In this document: one piece after another, positions 21,290-32,325 of the stretch | Layout: each line of letters opens with the position of its first letter | How positions within the stretch are numbered: the first letter of the stretch is position 1 | Assembly (NCBI GenBank): GCA_946902985.2 | Contig: OX336388.2 | Coordinates: forward strand, 291,068,526-291,132,525 | Reading direction: 5' to 3' | From: Meconema thalassinum | Lineage: Eukaryota > Arthropoda > Insecta > Orthoptera > Tettigoniidae | Length of the DNA: 64,000 nt | Notes under the pieces: generated by a model | Told to the model about the DNA's origin: nothing | What the model saw: only the letters and a program-made list of their open reading frames with translations | Databases searched by the model: none | Program-made: the position numbers and the translations under genes

Positions 21290-23985
21290 TCAGTACACTG
21301 ACGTATTTTTGTTTCCTTTAGGGGCTCTATCTTGATTCATCCCCTGTTTACTCGTGCTCGCTTGAGAATCTGCGCCTAATTCCTTTCTCTTATCGCACTC
21401 ATCTCCTCGTCTTTGTTCACGAGACTCATCCCGCCCATTCCTAGGCTGATTATTATCCCTTCTTCCCTGAGCGAATTCTTCGTCACGGTAGTTTTTATAC
21501 GACCTATATCCTTGTTGCGGCCTATTCACTGAACGACATGGAGCATCATTAGAATAATTATTTCCAGGCCGTCCATATTCTCTACGTCCATCATTCCTAT
21601 CTTCGTATCGACGATTTTGCCAAGGTCTATCCTGGTATTCTTGATACTGATTGTTATATCTTCTGTCCCTTTGACAGTACTTATTATGGGTCCTGTTTTC
21701 TGATTTTCCTGCCCATATACTCGATCAGTTTGCTGCGTTCTATCCATGACGACTGCATACACTGTCCTATGTTCTTATTTACAACAGGAGTCGCACTTGT
21801 ACTCGTGTAATCCAATTTACGCAAAAGGTCCTCCATATGCACCAAATCAGACACACCTGATGAAATGAGGTATCTACGGATTTCCACGGGCAATTGACGG
21901 GATATGGCTTCAATGAATTCTCCTTGCGTAAGAGGGGGCTGCAAAAATCTGAGTTTTGAAAGCTGCATCGAGCAGTACTCAGCGTAGCTCGTTGGTCCAC
22001 TATTAGAATATTTTTTGTAGTAAATCTCTGAACGAATATTCTCCTGAACCTCCACTGACCAAAATCTCTAAATAAAGGCCTCCTCGAAACTCTCAAAATC
22101 TTCGAACGTGTAACGAAATGCTTTGAACCATAAAAGAGGGCCATCCGATAAATAACGTACCACAATACGTAATTCTCTCTCTGGAGCAATATGATTTTCC
22201 ACAAAATAATCCCGAATACTTCTCACGAACTCAATTGTGGTCATCCCATCAAGGTTGCTATTTTTTTTTTGGTTTTTCAACAAAATTCCGAATTATCGTG
22301 ATATTTCGTGATCCATTAGACGATATATTACCTCTGGCTTCCCCTGCAGTTTGATTGCCTGTCGGAATCTTGTACTGATCTCGACGAGATTGTTCCACTT
22401 GCAATCCTGATGGAGTATTTCCATCTATTTCCCCAGTTGATTGCAAATTTGTAAAGTTTGGATATAGATTTTGGCGAGATTGTCCCACTTGCAACTGTTC
22501 CGCCCCATTCGATCTAGTCGTTTCCTGGAAGTTTGTGTGTCCCGAAGTGTATAAATCATGACCATCCTTAGTCGAAATTTCGAGCTTAAACCGGTTAATA
22601 TCCTCCTGCCATTTAACTTTTAATTCTTTCTTTAAAGCCTCTACGTCAATATGTTCAGCTAAATTAAACTTTTCAAGTTTTTCTCTAACATCATTTAATT
22701 CGGACGTTTTTCTTTCTCTTTCCCCTATGAACTCGATTTTGTCCTGTTCCCCCTTGGTTTCAATCTTTTTAATCCTATACTCTAACAGAGTCCTACAGAG
22801 TCATACGTGTGATTTGGGAATCCTGATTGACTTCTATTCTCTTATTAAATTCTTCTCGAACATCAGCAATATCCTTATTCAACCTAATTTCAACGTTAGC
22901 AAGTTTCAAATCCAATTCGGCTTTGACACCTGCTACTCACTCTTGATTAATTTTAACAATATCCTGCCTAAGTACACCAACATTTTCATCCATTATAGCC
23001 TCTACATCAATTTCAATGTCTGCTCTAAGAAGTGTTGTATGGTCCTTTACCTGCGTTTGTAAAGACAACATGTCCTTTCTTAGCAGAACAAAGGATTCCT
23101 GAGTTTTAATGGACTCGCTAGTAAATTGAGTTTGGACAGCATCCAAATTCTCTTTTTGCTCCTTTTTATTGGCATCAAGTTCTGACCTCATCTCTACTTG
23201 AAATTGTTTATTGTCTTTGTCTAAATCAACTAATCTGGCTTGTACATTGTCCACCTTAAATTGTACAGTATCCACCATTATCTGCATATTATTAACATCG
23301 GACTTTACCCTATCTACTGTAGATTGTATCTGACCCATGTCAGATTGTACGTTATCTACGGTAGATTGCATTTGAGCCATGTTCGATTTAACCTGACCCA
23401 TATTGGTTTTAACCTGGCCCATGTCAGACTGTACATTGTCTACTGTGGATTGCATTTGAGCCATGTTAGATTTAACCTGACCCATGTCAGACTTACATTA
23501 TCTACTTTAAGTTGCACATTTCCCACGTCTAATTGCATAGTGTCAACTTTAAATTGTACATTAACTACCTCGAGTTGTACAGAATCCACCGAGGTTTGTA
23601 CATTGTCTACTGTGGATTGCATTTTAGCCACGTTCAATCTAACCTGACTCACATCAACAGTAACATTGTTCACGTTTAAATGAATATTTTAATGTCATCC
23701 TGAATCTCATCATTACTTGCCTCAACATTATTTACATTCTACTCGTTTAGAACTGTCTTGAACACCTTTAAGGGTAGTTTGCATCAGATCTAATTCACCC
23801 TTAATGCTTTTGGCTACACTCTCTTTAATGAGTTCCTTATTGCTTTCCTGCAGTTTATCAAAACTGGATTTGTTAAACGTTTTGATACCTTCCAAATCCC
23901 GATTTATGTTGTCTATAGTCTCACGGACGAATTTAAACATATTGTGGACATCTGCCACAGTCATCACCTCAGGCGGTGATGTCAT
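21290..23985 (-). pseudogene. Gag of the large-LTR element, frameshifted
   Basis: From a likely start MTSPPEV at 23985, the minus strand encodes an N-terminal helical part, then a long coiled coil built of repeated DNVQSDMGQVKSNMAQMQSTV-like units (about 23670-23270), more helix (to about 22940), a Gln/Asn/Ser-rich linker (22494-22260), a retrotransposon capsid-type region (FVRSIRDYFVENHIAPE, LSDGPLLWF, 22283-22068; then EIYYKKYSNSGPTSYAEYC and AISRQLPVEIRRYL, 22055-21780) and a basic Arg/Gln/Gly-rich tail ending at 21290. The pieces are in different frames. No zinc knuckle, protease, RT or integrase was found. Confidence 0.75.
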
Positions 23986-24003
23986 TGTACAAAAATATGA
24001 AAT

Positions 24004-24674
24004 ACAAAGAGATAACAAGAACACTGTATTACTGAGCAGAGCATATACATTGTGAAGTAACCAGATTGACAATACCTGAAATTTTCAATCGTTTAGCTTT
24101 ACCTTAAATTATCTTATATCTAATTAAACCTATCGAAGCATGTTCCAAAAATATCCAGAAATCCCAGATGATCGCCACACTTCATAATAATCACAGGAAT
24201 GACCCTAGTAATAAATGATCTAGTTTGAAATTAAAGAATTTGCCATTACTATGGTGCAAAAATGATCGTAAGCCGGTCAAAAAACACTTAAATGAAGTTC
24301 CACCATGGACCCCATTAAGTGTTTAACTCGGCTGGACACGTGAATAAAGATTCCTGTGCATACCTCCATTACTCTGTCACAAGTCGCTAGTGAATTTAAC
24401 ACAACATGTGGCATTACCTAACATCAAAATTTTCAATAATGGCTGCAATACTACACAAATTATGTAGATCGAGTACGCTCGAAATTGCTTCATTCATCAC
24501 AGTGAAATCCCAACATTCATGCCTAAATATTGGTTTGCCATTATGTCCAGAATACTCATCCAACGTGTTCATAACTGATCGTTGCGAAGGTATCTGAAAA
24601 TGGTGCTGTTCGACACAATTGAACCCAACACCTAAATGCCCCTCCCACTAGACACGATTTCTCAATTCGAAGCC
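24004..24674. other. Untranslated leader of large LTR element
   Basis: About 700 bases between the primer site and the Gag start on the minus strand, without a recognisable ORF. Packaging signals would be expected here by analogy; none is identified. Confidence 0.4.
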
Positions 24675-24690
24675 CAAAACGTTAGCGCCA
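24675..24690 (-). other. Divergent primer binding site
   Basis: TGGCGCTAACGTTTTG, followed by GGCTTCGAA, starts seven bases after the 5' LTR. It resembles the tRNA-Lys(CTT) site of the other two gypsy-like elements (TGGCGCCCAACGTGGGGCTCGAA by tRNA expectation) but with changes. Confidence 0.55.
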
Positions 24691-24697
24691 AATCTGA

Positions 24698-27334
24698 TGT
24701 ACCTTTTATAACTGAAACTGCCCGGCTGAAAACACCCCCCAGATCCCACCAACAGGAGAAGGAAGTACAAGGAGCATATCAACGAACCCAAATTGTGCAA
24801 AGAAAAATCAAAATGCAAACAAAGAAAACTAGCTCAGGTCAAAACGTGACACGAGACGCAAACGAGATACAACTAATCTCAGAGAGTAGTGAGAACATTC
24901 AAGAAAAGAAAAGGAAACACATTGATCTTCCCGGTACAATTTATGTAGTTATTATGAATTATGACTCTCGGATTGAACTGCTGTAAAATAAAATATTTAT
25001 TCAGTAAATATGTTACTGAAAGAATCCCTCACCTGAATATAATACAATAATGTACACATATATACATATATAATGTTTCTTAATGAAACAAGGTCCACTG
25101 CCAACATTCACCATCACTACACCTTCATATTTGGTTAAATTGTACAAAAAGGAATCGCCACTGATGACGCAGTTGAGCCAAGAGAAGGAGCTCAGTTAAG
25201 TATAAATATGTCCGCACCGTGTCAAACGAAAATGCAAAATTTGAAAAAGATTACCGAGAAATGGCTGTACTTAAAGAGATCTCTCGAAAATCGCCGCAGG
25301 TCTAATTAAATTTCATAGATATGAAATTTGAAGTAGACCTAAAGTTAAATCACAGTAAATATCCTAGAGATACGATCTCCAATTGATTTGAAAACAAAAT
25401 GTCACAGACGTCACTCGATGACGTATTCTAACAAGACGAGAATTAAGTACAACAAGAACCACCATTAAACTCCAACCAATCCTTTTTAAAGGATAAAACA
25501 ACATGACGAAACATTTCACAAACTTTAGTTACACATCAACCACCACTTGTCAGTCACACAGTATTTCTATCGACTTCATTTTATAAGTTTCACAACCATA
25601 ATCACTCACAGTGATCCCAAAAACCTTCTCCAGCTTAACAATATATCACGTGGTTCCAATAGTCCACGAGCTCAATTTCACAATCAATTTTACTTCACTA
25701 ATAACATTAATATTACAGTTGATTAACGAGAGAAATCTTTTATATCAGTATTTTTCAAGGATCAAATTCCTTAATGGCTTAGCAAAAATACAATTTCGAA
25801 AAACACCAAGATTTAAACATACATCCTTGAGTTCGGAATCAAATAATCTTTTAGAGTGAATGTCAATCAAAAACCCATCACGAAACCATGATGCTGAAGT
25901 ATATTATAACGTCAAACGATTTAAATGTGAAGGAAAAATTTACTTGCAGGGAATTACAGTAACACGACAATAACGGTGCAAAAATTTGATAAAATAATCA
26001 TAATAATAAAACGCAAATCTTCTTCCTACTGTATATGGTGGTCTTCCCAACGATTGAAAATTTCAGAAAATTACGACGAACGGAAAAACTGACGCAGAAA
26101 CAAGAAAGAAATACTAAATCGCAACAAGACATGGATAAACTAGTTCGTCAAACGAAATCAAAAAAAATCTTGGGTCAAGAAAGACAATGATTTATCTGAC
26201 TTAAAACCCCGTCATCAAATAAACTAATTACACAAACTAATTGGCAACTGGATACAAAAAATGAAAATGCTCGACTTCTACCAAAGATTGTCATATTTAT
26301 ACCTTAATTTCAGATGATGGAGGGGCGTCATTCGGAATAAAACATCCCGATACCGGTTTCCAGAAGAATCCTGGCCTTGAGTGTAGTGACTCAACATCCT
26401 GGCGTCGAACCCAGATTCAGGTCTCCCTATGACCACACCTTGGGTGGAACTGTGCATCAGATCCGGTATATTCTAGAAGTTCCCACACGAATGTTGTAGA
26501 CATCATTCTTCAATGATAATCTTGATATGATAGCATAGAAGTAACTTCAAATTGCTTCCGCGTTTTACGCTCGTCTCATCCATGACTCTGAGTGAGTTAC
26601 AGTTCATGGCGAAGGTATTCCGAAAATGCTCTAAAAACATATCTGGCTAGATGTACTCCACAATTACTTCACTATGTCAGAACTCCACTCGATTATACTG
26701 TGCTCCTGTATAACATCTTAAGCGTTCATTGTCGTGGAGCGCGAGCACCAAAGTCTTGTTCCTATCGTCGACCGCTTGGAATGCATGTTAGACCGAGGAT
26801 AAAGATCAAGCAGCGTTTAATTTCCACAGTTCTCTTCAGTCCTGTTTATCATGGCGAAATGCCTGAATGGGATATCAGTAGATCCAAATCGAAACAAGAA
26901 TAAAGTTTAAACAAACTTAAAGAAGGTTTGAACCATACAGAGACCCACTCGAGTGCGTATAACGAACTTCACGTACTGTGCTATAATGTGGTCACGCCAA
27001 TCCACGCGAAGCAAATTCCGCCTGCAGCAACTTACGAATCACACTCAGCGAGCATCACACGCACTGCGGTCCCGCTCTGGTAAGCAAGCCAGCAAGAACA
27101 TGAATGTCTCTCACAGACCTCGCCAGACAACTCACCCCTCCGCCAGCTACTGACGTCACTCGACCTCGAGTCTACCCACAGTCACATGATCCGAACAAGG
27201 CAAGAGAGGGCGATGGCCCCTGCGGTACATCACATCAGATGTTGTAAACACAGCCCGCTCTGGTACACAAAATAACACCGCGCCATGTAGCGCTCTCTCA
27301 GACATCCATAATCGGAAATACAAAAACGGTCACA
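24698..27334 (-). repeat. 5' LTR (2637 bp) of large element
   Basis: Partner of 18061-20993, lacking the palindromic insertion. The minus-strand start is TGTGACCG; the end is GGTACA. No protein family is recognised in its frames. Confidence 0.9.
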
Positions 27335-27338
27335 GTAC

Positions 27339-27405
27339 CTGCAATAAGAACTAACATCCGACATTACAATACGGCAACTAAGCCGGAAAGTCTCTATGCT
27401 TCAGA
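27339..27405 (+). pseudogene. LINE X fragment between LTR element and Jockey-like LINE
   Basis: Reads NIRHYNTATKPESLYASEC, the region after the RT that is LKHYKTVVQPEVTYGSET in the LINE X copy at 41747-43231. Its continuation is found at 32104, beyond the Jockey-like LINE. Confidence 0.65.
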
Positions 27406-27409
27406 ATGT

Positions 27410-27750
27410 ATGTTTCCATTAAAAAACGACACTGCTAAATTTCCAGTACACGCTAACATCTCTGCAAAAGAAATTGCTCATCAACTCGTGACAAGTAGTA
27501 AACCAAATAAAACTGCACACAAATCGAGGGCAAGAATTCAAAGGTTGAGGGAACGGAACAGCAGCCTCCTTTCAAATCCATTCACTCTGGATGATCTGAA
27601 CAGGGCGCTTAGTAAATGCAGAAATGGTGAGGCAGCAGGTCTTGATGACATCTGTATCGGACCAACAATTAAACAGTGGCCTTTGGACTTATTTAACAAC
27701 AGCAAAATACCTAAATTGTGGACTAAATCCAAAGTTATTGCTATTCTTAA
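27410..27750 (+). pseudogene. Jockey-like LINE RT, part 1
   Basis: The frame contains PFTLDDLNRALSKCRNGEAAGLDDI and IPKLWTKSKVIAIL, the start of the RT domain of Jockey-type LINEs. It is cut at a TTAA by the piggyBac derivative; the next residues (PGMNGNDPKNYRPISLLCH) are found just past it. Confidence 0.8.
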
Positions 27751-28712
27751 CCCTCTAGCGTTCGCGCGGGTGGTCAAGTGACCGCCTTTTTGGAATTTCG
27801 AATGATGCACCCCCTAGTGAGCTTTGGGTGAGGTGAGACAGGCATGTATTCCTTAGTTACACCCTTAACCGCCTGTTACGGCACAGATTTGATTGAATCA
27901 CCTCCCTCATGACACTCAGTACAGTTATAAACTCAGAGACGCAGTGTCGGGCGGTCTGGTGACAGTCCCGCGAACGCCGAGGGGAATTTATTTCGTCACA
28001 CTGGTTGTCAGGCGACAGCCTTGCGAAAGCAGAAGATGATTTTTCACCACATAAATGCACAATGTAAGTAACATTATATTTTTTCTGCACGATTGTTACA
28101 GTTTATGCGTGTATGCGTGAAGTTTACGGCTTCATTTTATCAGTTTTGTTGTTCTTCCTTCTCGGCTGTGTCAACATATTTTTTATCGTTATTCATTTAT
28201 TTGTGTAGGGACCCTCTATATATAACAGATGATCAGATAGCTCAGGTGCTGCCGTAAATCGAGAGAGATGACGGAGATGAAGAGGAAGCGGAAGATGCAC
28301 TCATCGATGCTGACGTTGATAATGACCCGGACAATGATCCGGGCTTTTATGAAGCTCATGCTACAAATTTACATCTTCAAGTGCCGGAGTTACCTCTTCA
28401 AGTGCCAATTATACTTAGGTATTTTCTAGTTGAATTGGTAAAGTAATACTTTTGAGTGATAATGGTTGACGAAATTTTTTTTGAAGATAAAATCTATATT
28501 GGTATGATGTCTAAATATATATTGTTTAAATAAAGAATTTTGATCATAAATGTGTTTGCCGAGTCGTATCAGAAATCCATTGTTTCATTGCATTCAATCA
28601 TTCATAAATATACAAGAAACTTTATGATAATCGTGAAGAAACGTGGGCGGTCAACTGACAGCCCACGCGAACGCCGGTGTGACTCAAGTTGGCGCGAACG
28701 CATGAAGGTTAA
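27747..28712 (+). mobile_element. piggyBac-type derivative with TTAA duplication
   Basis: The element 27751-28708 (958 bp) is flanked by TTAA (27747-27750 and 28709-28712), the duplication specific to piggyBac-like transposons. Terminal repeats are CCCTCTAGCGTTCGCGC at the left and CCTTCATGCGTTCGCGC (reverse complement) at the right, with subterminal GGTCAAGTGACCGCC / GGTCAACTGACAGCCC. Only a short remnant of a transposase N-terminus is seen. It splits the RT of the Jockey-like LINE exactly, leaving the frame joinable. Confidence 0.9.
28212..28425 (+). pseudogene. Probable piggyBac transposase acidic N-terminus
   Basis: A frame reads TDDQIAQVL, stop, then EIERDDGDEEEAEDALIDADVDNDP and an acidic continuation. 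An acidic start of this kind is usual for piggyBac transposases, and the setting inside piggyBac ends supports it. The catalytic DDE/D core is absent. Confidence 0.45.
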
Positions 28713-29401
28713 TCCTGGTATGAATGGGAACGACCCCAAAAACTATAGACCAATCTCTTTGTTGTGCCATCTCTATAAAATTCTCGAAGGAATGATCTTG
28801 GATTGGTTATAGCAGGCTTTCGATCTGGTAAAATCTGCACCTCACAAATTCTGCACCTGACGCAATATTAAGAAGATGGCTACGAAAACAAAAGAATCAC
28901 TGGTGTTGTTTTCATCGATTTGACTTCAGCATATGATACAGTCAATCACTCCAGTTTGTTAAATAAGGTGCATGTTATAACAAAGGACTATAAACTAACC
29001 AAAATGATCGAGTGCTTTCTGCAGAATAGAAAGTTTTTCGTTGAGTTCCAGGGGCGAAGGGGTAGATGGAAGAATTCTAAGAATGGCCTACCACAAGTAA
29101 GCAAACTGGCTCCTATACTCTTCAACATTTACACCAATGATTAGCTTCTCCCAGAAGGAACGAAGAGTTTCATCTATGCAGACGACCCCGCTCTCGCAGT
29201 TCAAGAGGCAAGTTTCAAACAAGTTGAACAAAAATTTTCCAATGCTCTAGAATATGTCAGCGATTACCGAGGCAACCAGCTGAAACCCAACCCGTCAAAG
29301 ACTCAAGTTTGTGCCTTTCATCTCAAGAACAGGGAGGCAGCAAGGAAACTGCAGGTGACCTGGAAAGGCACAGAATTAGTGCACTGTTTTACTCCAAAAT
29401 A
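28713..29401 (+). pseudogene. Jockey-like LINE RT, part 2
   Basis: Continues with DPKNYRPISLLCHLYKILE, then (after a stop and small frame changes) VFIDLTSAYDTVNHSSL (motif A), NGLPQVSKLAPILFNIYTND (motif B; the usual QGS is changed to QVS) and FIYADD (motif C). Stops at about 28811 and 29142 show it is dead. It is cut at a TA by the Tc1 element. Confidence 0.8.
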
Positions 29402-30851
29402 CACACATCAAAAAAAGTTTTGCATCACCTCGGTTCCAAGAGTTCCGGAACCGTTAAATACAAAGGGAATAGAGATCAACACAAACAACATTTCAGCTCG
29501 TTTTATTGCTCATGAGACCCACACATTGCATGTTGTACCATCATACAGCTAGACTTTCAGCATTTGTGGTCCAGATTGCAGTACACACCACTACCTCTAA
29601 TACCCAGTAGCACGTCCTCTTGCATTGATGCATGCCTGTATTCGCCGTGGCATACTATCCACACGTTCATCAAGACACTGCTGGTCCAAATTGTCCCACT
29701 CCTCAACGACAATTCGGCGTAAATCTCTCAGAGTGGTTGGTGGGTCAAGACGTCCATAAACAGCCCTTTTCAACATATCCCAGGCATGTTCGATAGGGTT
29801 CATGTCTGGCGAACATGCTGGCCACTGTAGTCGAGCGATGTCGTTATCTTGAAGGAACGCATTCACAAGATGTGCACGATGAGGTCGAGAATTGTCGTCC
29901 ATGAAGACAAATGCCTCTCCAATATTCTGCCGATATGGTTGCACTATGGGTCGGAGGATGTCATTCAGGTATCGTAAAGCCGTTTCGGAGCCTTCCATGA
30001 CCACCAGTGGCGTACGTCGGCCCCACATAATGCCACCCCAAAACATCAGGGAACCACCACCTTGCTGCACTCGCTGGACAGTGTGTCTAAGACGTTCAGC
30101 CTGACCAGGGTGCCTCCAAACACGTCTCCGACGATTGTCTGGTTGAAGGCATATGCGACACTCATCGGTGAAGAGAACGTGATGCCAATTCCGTGGGGTC
30201 CATTCAGCATGTTGTTGGGCCCATCTGTACCGCGCTGCATGGTGTCGGGGTTGCAAAGCTGGACCTCGCCATGGACGTCGGGAGTGAAGTTGCGCATCAT
30301 GCAGCCTATTGCGCACAGTTTGAGTTGAAACACGACGTCCTGTGGCTGAACGAAACGCATTATTCAACATGGTGGCATTGCTGTCAGGGTTCCTCCGAGC
30401 GGCAATCCGTAAGTAGCGGTCATCCACTACAGTAGTAGCCCTTGGGCGGCCTGAGCGAGGCCTGTCATCGACAGTTCCTGTATCTCTGTACCTCCTCCAT
30501 GTCCGAACAACATCGCTTTGGTTCACTCTGAGACGCCTGGAAACTTCCCTTGTTGAGAGCCCTTCTTGACACAAAGTAACAATGCGGACGCGATCGAACT
30601 GCGGTATTGACCTTCTAGGCATGGTAGAACTACAGACAACATGAGCAGCGTACCTTCGTCCTGGTGGAATGACTGGAACTGATCGGCTGTCTAATAGGCC
30701 CTGCTCATGCATGGTTGTTTACATCTTTGAGCAGTTTTAGTGACATCTATGAACAGTCAAAGGGACTGTATCTTGGATACAATATACACAGTCAACGTCT
30801 ATATGCCGGAGATCTGGGAACCGAGGTGATGCAAAACTTTTTTTGATGTGT
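29402..30851 (-). mobile_element. Tc1-like transposon, structurally complete
   Basis: Inverted terminal repeats of at least 36 bp (CACACATCAAAAAAAGTTTT continuing through CACCTCGGTTCC) match base for base at both ends. TA dinucleotides flank it (29400-29401 and 30852-30853). It holds one uninterrupted transposase frame on the minus strand. The host LINE frame resumes as YLGVTLDRALTYRMHCLNTKQ after it. Intact ends and an open gene suggest a recent insertion. Confidence 0.93.
29597..30622 (-). CDS. Tc1-family transposase (DD34E), open frame
   Basis: 341 aa from MPRRSIPQFD; an upstream in-frame Met at 30712 is possible but lies before the conserved start. The N-terminus has two helix-turn-helix-like segments (IVTLCQEGLSTREVSRRL; VSTQTVRNRL) with a GRPR motif between (SGRPRAT), for binding the terminal repeats. 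The catalytic residues are Asp in LFTDECR (153), Asp in FVFMDDNSRPH (243) and Glu in DMNPIEHAWD (278), with 34 residues between the last two. No stop or frameshift, length typical of the family (about 340 aa). It would act in the nucleus to cut and paste the element at TA sites. Activity itself cannot be judged from sequence. Confidence 0.93.
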   Translation of the reverse strand: MPRRSIPQFDRVRIVTLCQEGLSTREVSRRLRVNQSDVVRTWRRYRDTGTVDDRPRSGRPRATTVVDDRYLRIAARRNPDSNATMLNNAFRSATGRRVSTQTVRNRLHDAQLHSRRPWRGPALQPRHHAARYRWAQQHAEWTPRNWHHVLFTDECRICLQPDNRRRRVWRHPGQAERLRHTVQRVQQGGGSLMFWGGIMWGRRTPLVVMEGSETALRYLNDILRPIVQPYRQNIGEAFVFMDDNSRPHRAHLVNAFLQDNDIARLQWPACSPDMNPIEHAWDMLKRAVYGRLDPPTTLRDLRRIVVEEWDNLDQQCLDERVDSMPRRIQACINARGRATGY

Positions 30852-30853
30852 GT

Positions 30854-30923
30854 ATCTAGGAGTTACTCTTGATCGTGCACTCACCTACAGAATGCACTGC
30901 CTGAATACGAAACAAAAGGTATC
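30854..30923 (+). pseudogene. Jockey-like LINE, part 3
   Basis: Reads LGVTLDRALTYRMHCLNTKQKV, the segment after the RT core. It lies between the Tc1 element and the SINE. Confidence 0.75.
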
Positions 30924-30936
30924 AGCAAGAAACAAT

Positions 30937-31269
30937 GAAATGAAAATCCACAGCCTGCTTCCAGTCTCCGACCGGGTCAGGAATGGAATGAATGAAGCCC
31001 CCATCTAGCGGCGAGGATATGAACTGTGCCGGCTGCCGAGGCCTGACGCACTCCTCTGGGGCAATGATTAAATGAATGACAGATGAAATGAAATGATAGT
31101 GGAGAGTGTTGCTGGAATGAAAATTTTTGACGGAGAAAACCGGAGTACCCGGAGAAAAACCTGTCTGCCTCCGTTTTGTCCAGCACAGATCTCACATGGA
31201 GTGACCGGGATTTGAACCACGGACTCAGAGGTGAGAGGCCGGCGTGCTGCCGCCTAAGCCACGGAGGCT
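30937..31269 (-). mobile_element. SINE D (minus orientation)
   Basis: The reverse complement of the SINE at 34686-35023: head GCCTCCGTGGCTTAGGCGGC with B-box-like GGTTCAAATCCCGG, body CGGGTACTCCGGTTTTC and CAGAGGAGTGCGTCAGGCC, end GGAAGCAGGCTGTGGATTTT. A 13-bp duplication AGCAAGAAACAAT lies at 30924-30936 and 31270-31282. A chance frame crosses it. Confidence 0.88.
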
Positions 31270-31282
31270 AGCAAGAAACAAT

Positions 31283-32103
31283 ATTATACGTTGTACAACT
31301 TGGGGAACACAGCCTCTCGCCATAAGAACTTCAGCCATAGCCCTTTGCTATTCAGCAGCAGAATACGCATGCCCTGTCTGGTACAGACCTAGCCACGCTA
31401 AGCAGGTAGACATTGCATTAAATGAGACCTGCAGACTTATTACAGGTTGTCTCAGATCTACTCCGCTTCATAAAATCTACTATCTGACAGGTATCTCACC
31501 TCCAGATATCCGCCGTGAATCGGCAGCCAGATTAGAGAAATCTAAAGCTTTAACCCAACAGGCCGATCCTTTGTATGGTTACTTACCTGCAGCTCAAAGA
31601 CTCAAATCAAGAAGAAGATTTCTTCACGCCACTGAAAATCTGACAGTCTCTCTTGGCGCTCCAAATCTAACGACTCTGCAGGATGGAAGCTACCATCTGA
31701 ACACCTGCCCGCCTGACACGAACAAACCTGGTCAACGTGGAAGACCCTCAACTGTCTACGCACAGGAGTGGGGAGGTCAAAGACGAATTTGAAAAAGTGG
31801 GGATTTGCATGTGACTCGACTTTGTGTGAGTGTGGTGAGGAGCAGACTATGAATCACCTTCTCATTTGCGGGTTGTGACCCATCACATGGTCTCCACTAA
31901 ATTAGATGGACGGAACGCGTGAAGCTTGCGAGTCGGCAAAAGTCTGGTCTCATTATTTGATTTGAGTATGAGTGCGTGTATGATTTAATGAATTATGCAA
32001 TCTTTACAGGGATTTCATCGTTTTCTTAGAGTACCAAATGTAATTGCTCTATTGTTTTATGATGTATGTTCTCTGAGACGATTAAATAAATAAACTAAAA
32101 AAG
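31283..32103 (+). pseudogene. Jockey-like LINE, C-terminal part and 3' end
   Basis: The frame includes YSAAEYACPVWYRPSHAKQVD, NETCRLITGCLRSTPL and GISPPDIRRESAARLE, then LKSRRRF, before a frameshift near 31790. This is the C-terminal domain that follows the RT in Jockey-type elements. The tail after about 31900 is untranslated and ends in AATAAATAAA and A-rich sequence. Confidence 0.8.
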
Positions 32104-32325
32104 GCGAAAGCTAGAGAAAAAGGAAAGAAGGATTCTTAAAAAAATTGGAACCATTAAAAACAGAAAGTGGAGTGTTCAGATACAGAAACAAAATGACGAC
32201 CTCTATAAAAATAAAGAAATTGAAAAATCTACGATACGATCAGGAAAAGGAGGGTTAATTTGTTTGGACTCGTAATGAGGATGAATAACACCAGACTCAC
32301 AACAAATTTTCAGTCAGTTATACAA
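32104..32325 (+). pseudogene. LINE X fragment right of the Jockey-like LINE
   Basis: Frames include KLEKKERRILKK-like and DDLYKN...EIEKSTIR, then MRMNNTRLTTNFQSVIQK; the order matches the region after YASEC in LINE X (compare VERRIARTC ... TDTIRKKRISF at 41747-43231). Several frame changes. Confidence 0.6.

Larger units (their letters stand above)
18061..27334 (-). mobile_element. Gypsy-like element with giant LTRs, gag only (9.27 kb)
   Basis: Long direct repeats 18061-20993 and 24698-27334 bound a 3.7-kb interior. A 4-bp duplication GTAC lies at 18057-18060 and 27335-27338. Both repeats start TGTACC and end GGTCACA on the plus strand (TG...CA ends). On the minus strand a primer-site-like TGGCGCTAACG follows the right LTR and a purine tract GGGAGGAGGA precedes the left LTR. 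The interior encodes only Gag-related pieces. It is a non-autonomous, large-LTR element inserted in LINE X. Confidence 0.9.
27406..32103 (+). mobile_element. Jockey-like LINE, 5'-truncated, with three insertions
   Basis: RT coding pieces occur at 27410-27750, 28713-29401, 30854-30923 and 31283-31900. They are separated by a piggyBac derivative (27751-28708), a Tc1 element (29402-30851) and a SINE (30937-31269), and join in order once these are removed. The 3' end has GATTAAATAAATAAAC and A-rich sequence (about 32080-32103). The endonuclease domain is missing. It landed in LINE X. Confidence 0.8.
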
